Assembly: GCA_032164295.1 (NCBI GenBank) | Contig: JAJHTX010000005.1 | Span: forward strand, 186,001-250,000 | Source: Inonotus obliquus | Taxonomy: Eukaryota > Basidiomycota > Agaricomycetes > Hymenochaetales > Hymenochaetaceae | Reading direction: 5' to 3' | Length of the DNA: 64,000 nucleotides | Shown: positions 44,530 to 56,034 of the stretch, one piece after another | Layout of the letters: every line of letters begins with the position of its first letter | Numbering within the stretch: position 1 is the first letter of the stretch | The notes under the pieces: model-generated | The model's database searches: none | The model's input: the letters and a program-made list of their open reading frames with translations, nothing else | Told to the model about the DNA's origin: nothing | Translations under genes and position numbers: made by a program

Positions 44530-46130
44530 TTCAATACCCATTCGAGAGCAGCCTTTGTACCAGTCTTCCCCCACCGGCACATCAGAGTGATCTAGGTCCT
44601 TGAAAAACCGCTAGTCTGTACCGAACATAGCAGTACTTCGATGCACCAAGAGGTTCTGCACATATTTACTCGCCTTGCAAGAGATTGTAGTCCGCACGCG
44701 CGGAGGTGGCGGAAATAGCCGAAAACTTCTTGTTCATCCACGCGCTAATATCAGTGCTCTCGAACAAAACAAATTCGCTACCTACCGTGGACTCTGGGAG
44801 CCGGGGCTGATAGAGGCGGCCGACATCCATCCTTCTCCCTCTGAAAGTTGCTTACAGTGCAACAAACGAGATTGACAAGAATATTCTTGGAGCAAACTGA
44901 GAAAGCGCAGAAATTACCCAGCCATCGCAAGCCCAAGCCATCTTCCAATCTGATACCTCTCGCTCTCTTCGACTACTGGACTTCAGACCTTCCGCGCTCC
45001 TGTTTGAAATGCACTATTGCTAGAGGACTGCAGGTGCGCCAGTCAAGTTGCTGTCCGCATCCCAGGTGCAGATTGGCTTACATCTGGAACCAGAGACGGC
45101 TCTTTTCCATCCGATAAGCACACCGTTGATCTGACCCAAACCGAGTGTCCTTTGGACGGACCAGCAACGACTTCACCTGCGTTAGATTATCAGAGGCAGG
45201 TCGTCCCGTCAGAACCAGAGAAACCTTTCTGCACATTCGGTGAGAACGAGATTGACAGTACACAATCTGGCTGTCTCCGAATGGCCAGAGATGGGCTCGC
45301 CGCTGACAGCGTATCAAATACGAATTGACCCGTCCACAGAACTAGAAATGACGAGGTTGCCATCCAAGGACCTTGCATCCGAGTCTGTATGTCCCTCAAG
45401 CAGACCCGAAACAAGCCCATCGCTCTCCGCATTCCAGATGCGTGTCGTGATATAATCAGAAAACAGGCAAGAGCTCTCCGCTGCCGTGGCTCCACACACG
45501 GCCTGTTTCATGGTCGAAGCCTGACGCAATAAGACTGCCGCCTCCTGAGAGCGCAAATGACGAATCATTTGCGTGTGACCCTCAAACGGAACCAAAACGA
45601 GTTCACCGGAGTCAGTATCCCAAACGTGTATCTCCCCGTCTTAAAGCTAGAGACCGCTCGCTTCCCATCTGCTGAGAAACCAGGTGTAGCTGCCGGGGAT
45701 TCGCACTCCTTGGGCGGACCGAAGAGTACCTGCCAGGAGAACCGCGAACTGCGTTTTCAGAGTATTTCCCGCCTCGAAGAAAAGCGACGCAATGGAAGGA
45801 TGGAGTATCGCCAGTTTGTTTATTCTTTGTTTGACTGACCGAGCCAGGTTCGCCCTTCTCTCTTTCGAATAATATATAGATAGCATCCCAACCCGTTATG
45901 TCGCACTCGTCTGAAGCGGTCGCGACTATGGTGCTCTTGAACATCAGCAGTGCTATCCGAACATGAAGTCCATCGTGGCTGGTCGTCATGAGCTCTGTCC
46001 TGCCAGTCGTTCAGAACTGCTCTCGCCCTCTAGGTGAGTGAGCTCCAGTTGGAACCTATCCTTTGCCCATGCTTTGAGCGGAGAGCTGGATTTGTCACCT
46101 CAGAAGAGAATTGTGGCCTGCATAATCATC
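44530..46130 (-). pseudogene. WD40-repeat gene relic, copy 2
   Basis: Duplicate of 27445-29118 with the same WD40 fragments (TTRIWNAESDGLVSGLLEGH; SSSVDGSIRI) and its own small indels. It is in antisense orientation between A3 and B3. Confidence 0.7.
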
Positions 46131-46797
46131 GAGCCACTGTGCGAGAGAACCCGTGCGACCGATGCAACGTGGAATATCTCAAATCTCAGGTCAAAACACT
46201 CCAGGAGAAAGGGGATAGCCTTCAGGGTCGCAGTCCCTTTGCAAGCTTCTTTGGTAACTATTAGGCAGCCACAACGGCCTGGATGATCGCATTTTACTCC
46301 CGTTTCGCATTTTACTCCCGTTCAGTTTCGCTCCGTCTCGCGAATCGTGCAATATCGTCGCTCTTCCAAGTCCTCTGCTGCAGTGATCTGTAACGAATAG
46401 GTTGACCGATGGAGGAATACAGGCCATGCGAGGGGAGAAAGAAGGCGGGTCGAGGAAATTTTATTCATACCTAGACTAGATGGCATCTACGGGCCACGAA
46501 AGTCTAAACCAAATTAGGCTTGAAAAGAAAGGAAGAGGACAATGAAAGGAGGGAACAATGACCTTCCGCTCTCTATATGGGCGCGCTTTGACGACTGAGA
46601 GGGACCAGTCCGCGAAGGTATATAAAGCGCGAGATTCTCCGCCAGAACGCCCCAACAACTTGCTCTCCTATCATCACCATCCCTCCCTCTACTCTCCATC
46701 CCAGTACTTGTCTTCACTTATTGCGAACGACACGCACGCATCCTTCCAGGCGAGCTATCATTCTGGTGCTGTGCACCACAACGACTACGCGGGCAAC

Positions 46798-48060
46798 ATG
46801 TTCGCGGATCACACCCTCAAAGGAGGCCAGCTGGTAAGTTCCTTCAAAACATCCGTCACTGGACTGAGTCGACTTACGGATTTTCCCTTCCAACTAGCGT
46901 CAGTCCCACGATGCACCGGTCGACAGTATGCCTTTCGCAGGTTGGGCTGGGGAATCATCTGTAAGCAAATCTTCTATCAGAAATCCAACAGTCGCTGATG
47001 ACTAGTTTAGCTTCATCCCTATTCCTCCTCTACTGCTCAGTTGTGTTCGGCGTACCTCCCGGGTACTGGAACCTCAGGCATAGCAACGCCCCAACTCCTT
47101 CAAACCAACCCTGGCCACGGCAGCGTATCCTGGCAGGAGTACAAGCCGGGCTCGCATCCAGATCCGTCATCGAGCACTATCACGGATCCGGCGTTCTATG
47201 CCGATCCGGTATTCTTCCTCGATCCGCACAGCGTGCAACAACACTTGGGTCGCAATGATGTCTGTGGTCCATCGACATCGAATGGGGATCCACACCGGTT
47301 CTCGGTGTCAGGTCCATATACCTCCACCCGTATGGTCCAACCTAACCCACAGACACGCGACATCATGCATGTAAATTCAGTTGGCTCTGCACACCCGCAG
47401 CGGCAACCCTTCCAATCAACCCAAGCGACCCGTAGCACGGGGAACTTTGCGCACATGGATGCGCAATTCGCATTCTGGTGCGAAGGTATGGGTGCGTCTT
47501 ATCTCAACACGGGTCAAACAAATACGATGCAACAGATTAGCCTTGAACAACAATTGGCAATCGCAGATGTTGCAAATCCAAAATTTATTCAAGGTCTCTT
47601 CGAGGGGCAGGTGATGCCGCATACCGGCGCGCCTCAGCTCCTCGGGAACCCCTCGGAGACGGGGACGGGGACGGAGATGGAGGTAGAGATGGTTATGGAG
47701 GGAGTACAGACAGAGGCAGGGGGATCGAGAAACGTCAATCCTTCCAAGTCCGGTAGTCAATGGACGTGCCCGACATGTGGAAACATGTACGGGCGTAAGT
47801 CCTCTCTAGACCGACACACCCAAACTGTACACGACAAGACCCGTTTGTGGTATTGTCCTGGAAAGAACATGCCGTGCCCGGTCGGTGTTCCCCTCTGCGC
47901 AATAGAGAATTTCACCCGGGCGGACAGCTGCCGCCGACACTTGCGCAACCGCGGGACAGAAAGTCCCTGTTATCGCAGGGCTGTGAGCATGGGCTGGGAT
48001 CCACTAAGGGCAGAATCTATCGTGGTGCTGGAAAGAATCTGTCAGCCTCCACAAGAGTAG
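46798..48060 (+). CDS. Type-B zinc-finger protein B3, start codon uncertain
   Basis: Exon 1 ends at 46833; ex2 is 46898-46960 and ex3 47011-48060 (introns of 64 and 50 nt). The codon aligned with the B1 start is ACG (46732-46734) rather than ATG. The next in-frame ATG after the TATA box is 46798, which would give about 382 residues and lose 22. An upstream in-frame ATG at 46558 lies before the TATA box. The finger domain is intact and almost identical to B2 (CPTCGNMYGRKSSLDRH; LWYCPGKNMPCP; FTRADSCRRH; PCYRRAVSMGWDP). It may be a working gene with a shorter N-terminus, may use non-AUG initiation, or may be starting to decay. Confidence 0.7.
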
Positions 48061-48408
48061 GAATACAAATCTTTCCTTCCCCGCCCTCATAGACGTCGTC
48101 CCGTCGAACCACACACCAAATCCCATATTTGTACTATCCCCAAGCAATAGATCACTTTGTAACGAGTATCCTCGAATATTTAACCACCGATGCTATCCTG
48201 ATCATTTCAACGAGACGGCATTGAGAAAGAAGAAACCTAGTGGCAAGAGGGTCAGCCGCCTGGATGGTGTCCATGAGTGAAAGAAACTGTGAAACGATGC
48301 AACACGACTTACACAAGAAAAGTACGCGGTTAAAGCTATTCGTTCGTTCAAGTGATTGAACTGGGCTGAAATCTGGGTTGCAAATTTTCAGAGCGATGGG
48401 TTCAAGTA

Positions 48409-48778
48409 CTGTACGCATCTGTACGGGTGCAACCGAGACGACTGCGTTACAGCAACGAAACTGCCAACCAGGGCAGGGTGACACGTTACAGAGCCTATTC
48501 CAGGCAACCAAAACAACCGGACGGAGACGATAGGTCCGAAATGGCTTCCGAAAGAGGGATGCCACACGCCGGGAAACACCTCTTCTGGAAGTGCAATTTA
48601 CTTCCCGCCCAAGAACATACCAAATATAGGCAAACTGAGCTATTCCAGAGAAAATTAGGAAGATTTTTCTGCGTTACGCCCTTTATGAAGCAACCCGACC
48701 CTTGCGTTACACGTTACACCAAGCAACGCAACCAAGGCTGCGTTACCGTTACGGTTGCACCCGTACAGATGCGTACAG
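48409..48778. mobile_element. 370-bp Tc1/mariner-type MITE
   Basis: Ends CTGTACGCATCTGTACGGGT and further bases are perfect 27-bp inverted repeats flanked by TA. The aligned region after B2 (near 38590) is an empty site. No transposase was seen. Confidence 0.85.
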
Positions 48779-49407
48779 TATCGAGAACGACCTGCCAAAG
48801 ATGGAAACTAGGTACTTCTAGTGTTATGTAATCACAAGGTCATTTCTCTACGATCCGCATCGTACCTACTACCAAGTACTAGTACTACGTATACGGACAT
48901 TCTCTGTAGGCATGAATGCATCACATTGTGAAGTGGATCTAGGCCGACATCCCAAAACTAGTGCATAAGAAAACCGGCTGTGGCCATCTCTACTCCGCGT
49001 CTGATTTTTGAATGGATCCCATCCTCCTACTTCTCTCCTTAGTTATGATCACGACTTTCTTACTTTTACACTATCTAGAGCCTCTTCCGAACGCTGGCAT
49101 TTTCATCCATCCGATCTGCTTCGCGGATTACTTTGCTGCGGGTGAATCATGGAATCTCGTGATATAAAGCAAAATCGAAACGTGGCCAGGTGCCACCAGA
49201 GTGTGGAGGGCGAAGAGGCCTTGCCACTGCTTGTGGCCGACAGGCGGACCAGTTGCAACACAACTTTGGTGGCCTTTACTGTGAGCTCTTTAAATACCGC
49301 CCGCAGGCCCTCGAAGTATACTGTACCTCTCCCATCCATCCCATTCCCCGCCTCCTCGAGAACCATCACCCATACCTCTCCACCAACACGAAAATCATTT
49401 CCAAACC
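48779..49407. other. Intergenic; F-box promoter
   Basis: TTTAAATA near 49289 lies about 118 bp before the F-box ATG. No other gene is seen. Confidence 0.5.
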
Positions 49408-50850
49408 ATGTCTCACCTCCATCAGTCCAGCCCACCCGTTCACGTGGATGACTTGCCCTCTGAAATCCTGCGAGAAATATTCATCGCAACCTATCCTCCA
49501 GAGCTATTCGAACCAGGTTCTCATCTCACTCGCGGAGAATCGATTTCGGCACCTCGGCGTCTATCTCATGTCAGTCGTCGTTGGAGAGGGGAAACCTTTT
49601 CATACGGCGAGTTGTGGTCGTACCTCACTCTCACCGAAGATGATATCGCGCGGAACCGTCAGAGTTCTCTCGAATTGTTCTTGACCTTCCTTGAGAGAAC
49701 AAAATCTTCGCCCATCAATTTTCGCCTTTGTATCAATCCGTACAGTCCCTTTGAACAAGAACCACGGCATGAGAACGAGAAAATGATATCGGCTCTTCTA
49801 GAGCATCAACGGCGATGGAAGAACGTTACGATCACTTGGTATGGCAAGATTTCCTCGGACTTCCAGCGGCTGCAGATTTCGGACGTCCCTTTTGTCAAGT
49901 CGTTGTCTTTGCACATTAATGTCTCGCGCGTCGGGGTGGACAATGCTATGGACCATCCTCCACATATCGACGTTCATCGTTCTCCTTGGATTGAATCATT
50001 GGAACTCTCGGGTGACTATCGTCTCGAGATTGGCGAGCTTCCTACATACGGGCTGTTAAGGAAATTTTGGCATCGGCCAAGTTCTTTCGAGGGGGCCGCA
50101 TACACTCAAAGCGCGAAGTTAGGCTTGAAAATCCTGGATCTTGCCCCCAACTTGCACCACGTGTATCTTGACTTCCCCTGGGAGGAACAGATGGGGACTT
50201 ATAGCATCGGAAAGCCGCGATTGCATCGGGTCAAAGAGCTGATTCTCCTTCACGGGTATTCGTGCATGGAAGTGATTGAGAATCTGCACGTACCCGAACT
50301 AGAAAAGCTGGAATACAGTGGCACCGAAATATGTCAAGGACGCACGCTCCTGAGCATGGTCCAACGATCGCATCCACCCTTGTCTTGTTTGAGGATCTAC
50401 TATATTCCAGACAACACCACCATGCTGGAGATACTTCGTCTACTTCCCACCCTCGTCGAGCTTAAGATTGACATGTGCTTCCGTGCGGCAGCTTTATTCC
50501 GTGGACTGGTGGCAAGGAATAGGACGGATGGCGGGCATATCAGTCCTGACAAGGATGAGACGGTGCTATGCCCGCGACTGCATTCTCTCTGGCTTCAGAT
50601 GACGGGGAGGTTCCCAGAAGAATTAGCGACTGAGCATACGGATGTCTTATTTTCCATGCTCGACTCGCGCATGGAGATCATGGGGACGTGTAACAAGGTC
50701 TTCCTTGTGAGAAATAGCTTTGTGCCGACAGCAGTTAGCTTTTGGTCGTCGGAAGGTACTGAATTCTCACTCATGCGACGCGATTACGACTGTATGAAGC
50801 AGTTTTTCAAGTATGGCGGTTTCATGACTATTACGTCGGAGAAGGACTGA
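49408..50850 (+). CDS. F-box domain protein
   Basis: A single 480-codon exon starts at ATG 49408 (context CCAAACCATG). Residues about 10-65 form an F-box-like motif: VDDLPSEILREIF, then RRLSHVSRRWRGETF and ELWSYLTL. F-box proteins link Skp1-cullin ubiquitin ligases to substrates. The rest has irregular Leu-rich segments (SWIESLELSG-like, LKILDLAPNLHHVYLD, LPTLVELKIDM), as in the large Agaricomycete F-box family whose C-termini vary. No introns, stops or shifts are seen, and it is the cleanest gene of the window. The substrate is unknown. Confidence 0.92.
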   Translation: MSHLHQSSPPVHVDDLPSEILREIFIATYPPELFEPGSHLTRGESISAPRRLSHVSRRWRGETFSYGELWSYLTLTEDDIARNRQSSLELFLTFLERTKSSPINFRLCINPYSPFEQEPRHENEKMISALLEHQRRWKNVTITWYGKISSDFQRLQISDVPFVKSLSLHINVSRVGVDNAMDHPPHIDVHRSPWIESLELSGDYRLEIGELPTYGLLRKFWHRPSSFEGAAYTQSAKLGLKILDLAPNLHHVYLDFPWEEQMGTYSIGKPRLHRVKELILLHGYSCMEVIENLHVPELEKLEYSGTEICQGRTLLSMVQRSHPPLSCLRIYYIPDNTTMLEILRLLPTLVELKIDMCFRAAALFRGLVARNRTDGGHISPDKDETVLCPRLHSLWLQMTGRFPEELATEHTDVLFSMLDSRMEIMGTCNKVFLVRNSFVPTAVSFWSSEGTEFSLMRRDYDCMKQFFKYGGFMTITSEKD

Positions 50851-51153
50851 AGCGACGGCGGAAGGCGGGCGGAGGGAAATTTATGAACTCTTTCAGTCTC
50901 CTTTCAATGTAGAATTCTTGTGGTGTAATAAAGCGCACTTATCTCGAAATTGGTGGGAGCAAATCCTGCCTCGTTATGAATCCAAAAGGTACAAGAATAG
51001 CAGAAGTTAGTAAGAAATGCAGTTTCTGTAATTACAGTATGAGTATGAGAACGAAACAGAAGGAGGTACTGAGACCGATTATTGCAGAGAAAGAGTTTCG
51101 CAACAATCAGCCGATCCGGACCTACAACAAGGCACAAGATATACACCATCCGT
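50851..51153. other. 3' flank between convergent genes
   Basis: An AATAAAG at about 50928 may serve as the F-box poly(A) signal. No other feature is seen. Confidence 0.4.
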
Positions 51154-51652
51154 CTATGCTCTTTTGTTGTCCTTAATCTCAGTCTGATATGTCTTCGCTC
51201 TTGCATCGGTTGCGCTGGAATTGATTGCTGCCTCCGCCTCTCCACGCGTCTCTAACGACTGTCCGTACGGATTCAGAGTCTCACTGCTGGCTAGTAGAAT
51301 CATGCAGTATCATCTCATCAGTAATGGGATAGCAATCATTCGAACGTAGTATTCACCGTTCTGCTCTTCCTGAAATGTCCTCCTTGCCTTCTCGTCTTTT
51401 CCTTGTACCGCGTCCTGCACCTCATTCCCCAAGGGTTGTCCTACTGTACTCTGGTCGATGAGTCCTCGATCGTTGACAGGTGCGAATGTCTGGGTTGGGT
51501 CGAATACACCTGCGTTGGAGGATCCACCCTCCGAGGTTGCTGTTTAAATATGATTGGGTATTTCGGACACTGACTGAAATGGTATACTCACTGTCGCCTG
51601 GAGGTGGATAGTTTCCGTGAGCTTTCTGGGATATATGCACTGAGGACGACAT
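51154..51652 (-). CDS. Small three-exon gene, hydrophilic protein of unknown function
   Basis: On the minus strand, exons 51652-51592, 51539-51357 and 51290-51154 are joined by introns of 52 nt (GTGAGT...CAG) and 66 nt (GTGAAT...TAG). Phases match, giving 126 residues that start MSSSVHISQKAHGNYPPPGD and end TEIKDNKRA. No exon alone makes a notable ORF. The product is charged, rich in E, Q, A, S and T and poor in hydrophobics (VFDPTQTFAPVNDRGLIDQS; NEVQDAVQGKDEKARRTFQ). There is no signal peptide or membrane segment. An in-frame ATG at 51793 would add 47 residues and lies after a TATAAA-like site near 51885. I do not recognise the family. Confidence 0.72.
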
Positions 51653-51799
51653 TTTCTGGGATTTCAGTACACCATATAATTGTTGTGGATATATGTACGA
51701 TAGCTGAGGAATGACGTCACTTTGTCGATCAAACTTGCATACGTAATCTTGCCCGACTTGCCAGACGTGCAGTTTGTTTCGTGGTGGCTCCATCGGGAG

Positions 51800-52207
51800 A
51801 AAGTCTCAAAACTTTTATGAGAATATATACCAATATAAGTGGCAAAAGTGCCATAAGTGGCAGAAGGTACCACATTGAACCTCGGTTTATAAAAGACGGC
51901 CCCAAGGTACAATAAGCACTATAAGTCCTGTGGACTTTGTGAGACGAAGAAGTCTATCTGATACTTATGTATTGATAGAAGGAGTCACATTGAACCTCGA
52001 AAATGACATGTCGAAGTCCGGCTTACAAATACAAATAAGTTTTGCAAGCATTCAGGCATCATATAAGGCTATACAAGTCTTATAAGGGCGATATAAGAGT
52101 ATCTAAAGACTTGATTCAGTCTCATAATATTGCTGAAATTCCTTGTAGTAGCTTATCACGAAGAAATAATTAGACAACATATTATTTTATTATCAGTCAT
52201 TATGAAT
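51800..52207. other. Promoter side of the 51-kb gene; AT-rich spacer
   Basis: CACATTGAACCTCG occurs twice (near 51871 and 51987), and ATAAG-type words are frequent. No gene is seen. Confidence 0.4.
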
Positions 52208-54140
52208 CTACATTTGAACACCTTCTTCAAATCCGTCACCCTTCACTCCGGTCACATCCAGCTGCACATACGTGTTTCGCACGAAGAACACTTCTAGTTC
52301 TCCGGCGTGCGGGAACACCATGAAGAGGTTGTGGATCCTACTTCATCCCTGTCCGAAGGAGAGGAGGAGCAGGTGTAGGTGATATGCTGGATTTGAGGAT
52401 TGCGTAAGTGGAGGAAGAAGGAGAGCTAGGAGGTGCAGTTGCAGGAGCGGATGTAGATGCCGGGCTGGTAGACGAGGCTCTAGGACTTGCCGGTAACTCC
52501 GGCAACACTTTCTGAGATGACGAGATACTACGCGAACTTCATGTAACATATGAGTGTGATTCCCAAAGGAGGGTGGTGGGGAAGGACTGCTTGAAGGCAG
52601 ATTGGAGTTCGTGACTCGAAACTATGCTGCGAAGGAAGCTGAGGATTACACACTTAGCAGAGCAGTCATGTACCCACCCTCGCGCGTTCTGCTCATAGCA
52701 TCAGCACCATTTCCGGCACTGCTACCGCTGCCAGGTGACAGCGCCAAGCCGTAATGCGCAGCCGTGCTTGTTGGGGGTGGGGATATGGAGGGCGGGTTCC
52801 CTCGAGGTGGTCGGGAAGGTTTCCCACAACACACCATCAGAGTCGTGCACTTTGCTCAAGGCGGGGCTTTGACGTCACATGTTAAGCTCGGGCTGACTAT
52901 TGTCAGTAAGCATCAGATCAACGACATACTCACCCCACTGATCAACACCTTCAGCAGTAAGACCAGCAACACTCTGAGGAACTCGGGAACCTCGGTGGAT
53001 AATGGGAGAGGCGTGAGCGTCAGCCTCTATTGTTATGCCTATATTGTCTGTGTTCGAGCTGGCAGATAGAGGGCGAACTGCAACATAACCCGAGATGCTA
53101 TTACAATCAGTGTTAGATGCGTAAGGCACCTCTGTTGGAGAACCAGGTCGTGCATCTAAGAAGGAACTGACGACGTGGTGTCTGCTGGTAGGTCTGCTCC
53201 GAGGCGAGTTGATGTTGTGATTATAACTTTAATGTCGACCCGAGCACGAGGCTGAACCTGAACCTGAGCCTGCGAAGAAACCGCTTCCGCTGCTCCATTG
53301 TCAGCTCATGCTATTTGATGCACGATAAAAGGAGACCTTCTAGTATAGCAAATAGCTATATAGTAAATAGCTTCCTCAACTCGCTGAAACATGTAAAACC
53401 TCAATCACACTCCTCAGTAATGAAATGATGGTGAGCATCTAGGGATGGCATTAGTCATCAGTCTGATTAGGGTTGTGCCCTGACACATAAAAGCAATGAC
53501 TATTCAGATGATGTGGGAAGTGCAAGACGTACGAGAAACAGTGTAGATGGTGGGGTCTTTAGAATTCGAGATGACAAGAGCGAACTGAGCACATGCATGC
53601 CATCCCTCTGGTGCTCTCTTTAGATCAGCATAGTCCAGATACATGGATACGGTATCGTTCAATGGCGCGTTTGAATTACCGAAGGGAATAAAAGTATTCA
53701 CCTAGTAAGTGTCCAAGAATGAATGGTAAATCGTTATCGCGGTGAAAGGCAAGGACATACTAACGATGTCCTCTACACTCAAACTCCGGACTGGTAATCC
53801 GGTTATCTCTTGACTTGTCTCTGTTACTGTACTCTTTCACATGCCCCATCATCCCCATGCCCATGATATCCAAACCGGCAGTACCAATAGTGCTGTTATG
53901 GAGAGCCGAGTCTGGCGTTGCTCGCTGTACATGGAGTAAATTGAGAATATAGTTAATTCGGAAGAGTTCCTACTCTTGGTCGTCCTCTGTAGGTATTCCA
54001 TATGATGAAGGTAGAGTTGTTGTTGCTGAGTATGAATGGTCTGAGGAGACAGGCAAGCTGTTCTTCGATGAGGGTGCTGGAGGGATGATTGATTGTTCGA
54101 GGGGAGAGGAAGGTACTGGTACGAGAGCCGGGGCATCCAT
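52208..54140 (-). pseudogene. MATH-domain gene relic (USP7/Ubp15-type MATH)
   Basis: On the minus strand ATG 54140 opens a Ser/Pro-rich N-terminus (MDAPALVPVPSSPLEQ). A later exon (53924-53761) ends in RITSPEFECRGHR, the next (53701-53533) has PFGNSNAPLNDTVSMYLDY and GWHACAQFALVISN, and a third near 53440-53375 reads HHFITEECD-stop-GFTCFSELRKLF. These are the MATH domain of ubiquitin protease 7-like enzymes, in order. Damage includes the TGA at 53403-53401 in place of a conserved Trp, a one-base loss before PFGN and a stop at one exon join. No peptidase domain follows. Instead unrelated coding-like pieces (VPQSVAGLTAEGVDQW; FFVRNTYVQLDVTGVKG) extend to a stop at 52208 and may belong to the same or another gene. 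Confidence 0.65.
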
Positions 54141-55185
54141 TTAGATTGTGAGAGAGTAAGGAAGATAGTGGAAGAAGGCAGACATTGTTATCGCCATTGG
54201 ATGAAGCCGGTGATCCTAATCTGTAGACACCCATTGGACAATCAAGTGCGAGATAGTAACGGAGACAGAAACTCCATGGTTATTCGAGCAAACGAGGAAG
54301 TGCTCAGACTCAGTGATGAGCTTTGGTTCTTGGAGCAGTTGTTGGACTCAAAGTATTCGGGTTAGAAGAGTGCCGTGGGAACTCATTGCCTGAGATGTAG
54401 GAGATGCTGGACGGATCTGAGGGCCAAATTATTGAATGAGCCGAGCTGGGTAGCAAGCGAAGAAGTATAGGCTGGGCAAGGTATGTACAGTGGCGAGTGG
54501 CACAGCTCATTAACCCAGTGGATTTGATTGAAACTTCACAGACTCACAGTGTTCCAAGTTATTGACAACTCTGGGTATACACAGATAAGCACTGAAAGCA
54601 GAGGTAAGTAATAAGATGGTAGTGGTAGATAAAGAAGAGACAAGGCAACAAGGACGTGTCGACTTGGGAATAAGTACGGATGACATCATATGTGACCGCA
54701 TTTACGCAGCTTCAAAAAAACGGAATCAGCTCAACCCAGACTTTCCTCTGTAGAATATGATGGTTAAAATCCAATCTGCAGTTTTGGAAGGACAAATCAC
54801 CCTAAAATATGAATCACATTCTCCCGAGCAGTCTTCTTTTTTCATTGTATGCTTGACCGAAGCTCTGCAACAAACATACACTTTCCATTGAAGCCTCACT
54901 AACTAAAATAATACATGTAAATATATTGTTGCCATAATCTAATAATGCACACCTCTTATTATTTTTCTGTATCGTCTCAAAAGTTATTTGGTGCAAAGCA
55001 TAGAATTGAGTTGCCTTGGAATACAATTAGTTGATTGAAAACATCATTTTATCATATTTACAAGGCAAGAAGAAGAGCTATTTGATGAATGAAAGAGCAC
55101 CACAAGAATTTCAATTTTCTATATAAAAGCATTTTTCTTTCTTTCGTCTTGTATTCATCCAACATCCTTGTATGCGACTTAGTTG
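54141..55185. other. Intergenic, no gene recognised
   Basis: AT-rich, with short frames only. Confidence 0.45.
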
Positions 55186-55502
55186 ACACGGTGGGCAAAT
55201 CAGGATGGAGGTGAGGTCAGAATTTTAAATGTTTTTTTTGCTGTCATATTAAATGCCGGTAAGCATATTGACCCATAAGATATTTTAAATATAAACCACG
55301 TGTTGATATTTTAAATGTCGATTTGCATATCAACTTCACTCTGATATTTTAAATATCGATAGACTTATATTTTATATATTGATTAGGATATCTACTTGGC
55401 GATATTTTAAATGTAAATTAGTATATCTACTTGGCTGATATTTAAAATATACAATAGAATATCATCCTGGTTCATATTATAAGTGTTGTCTAGGTAGATA
55501 TT

Positions 55503-55622
55503 GAGCGGGCGATGGGAGGGCGAGGGGTGGGCAATGGGCAGGCAATGGGCGGGCAATGAGAGGGTGACAAGAGGGCGATGGGAGGGCGATGGGAGGGCGG
55601 TGAGCAGGCGATGAGTGGAAGC
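55503..55622. repeat. Decamer array, left arm
   Basis: Tandem 10-bp-like units of GGGCAATGGG/GGGCGATGGG type; inverse of 57895-58118. Confidence 0.75.
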
Positions 55623-55960
55623 CATCCTCACCACTTTCACCGCCATCTAATCTAGCGCCGCAATGCACTTGTTCATTCTGTTGCTTCTTTGGTGTAGGTC
55701 CCCCCAAGAGCTGCTCATAGAATCCAGGTAAACTTCCGTCAAACGGATGCAATTTCCTTCTTTCCAGAAATGATCAATGCACCATACACAATAATTCTCT
55801 TCTGACTCCACAAAGGGATTACCCTTGATCCAGACTTCCTGTGTGTTTGGAAGATCGGCCAGCCTTCCAACTTCACCGCTCTCGTCGATAAGATTATATC
55901 ATAAATCACAACGTTCCAATGCCACGAGTCTCCCGAACCCTCATAGCGAGTCTAATCAAT
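55618..55960 (-). pseudogene. Leucine-rich-repeat protein fragment
   Basis: Minus-strand frames read GFGRLVALERCDL-stop-YNLIDESGEVGRL, then ADLPNTQEVWIKGNPFVESE and FWKEG. A shifted frame continues FDGSLPGFYEQLLGG. This is the end of an LRR domain; the WIKGNPF...FWKEG...DG...FYE order recalls Nud1/Cdc11-type scaffold proteins of the septation network, which is a tentative match. TGA codons sit where CGA arginine would fit. The fragment stops at the decamer array. Confidence 0.5.
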
Positions 55961-56034
55961 TACGCGCAAGATTAAGAGCGAGTATTCGTCCTGATTTGGT
56001 GTAAATACCCAGAACAGAGTCAACTGTGTTGGGC

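Noticed and set aside
46558..46998. ATG at 46558 (and 29553, 36752) as the B-gene start
   Set aside because: It lies upstream of the TATA-like box and reads through the conserved intron.
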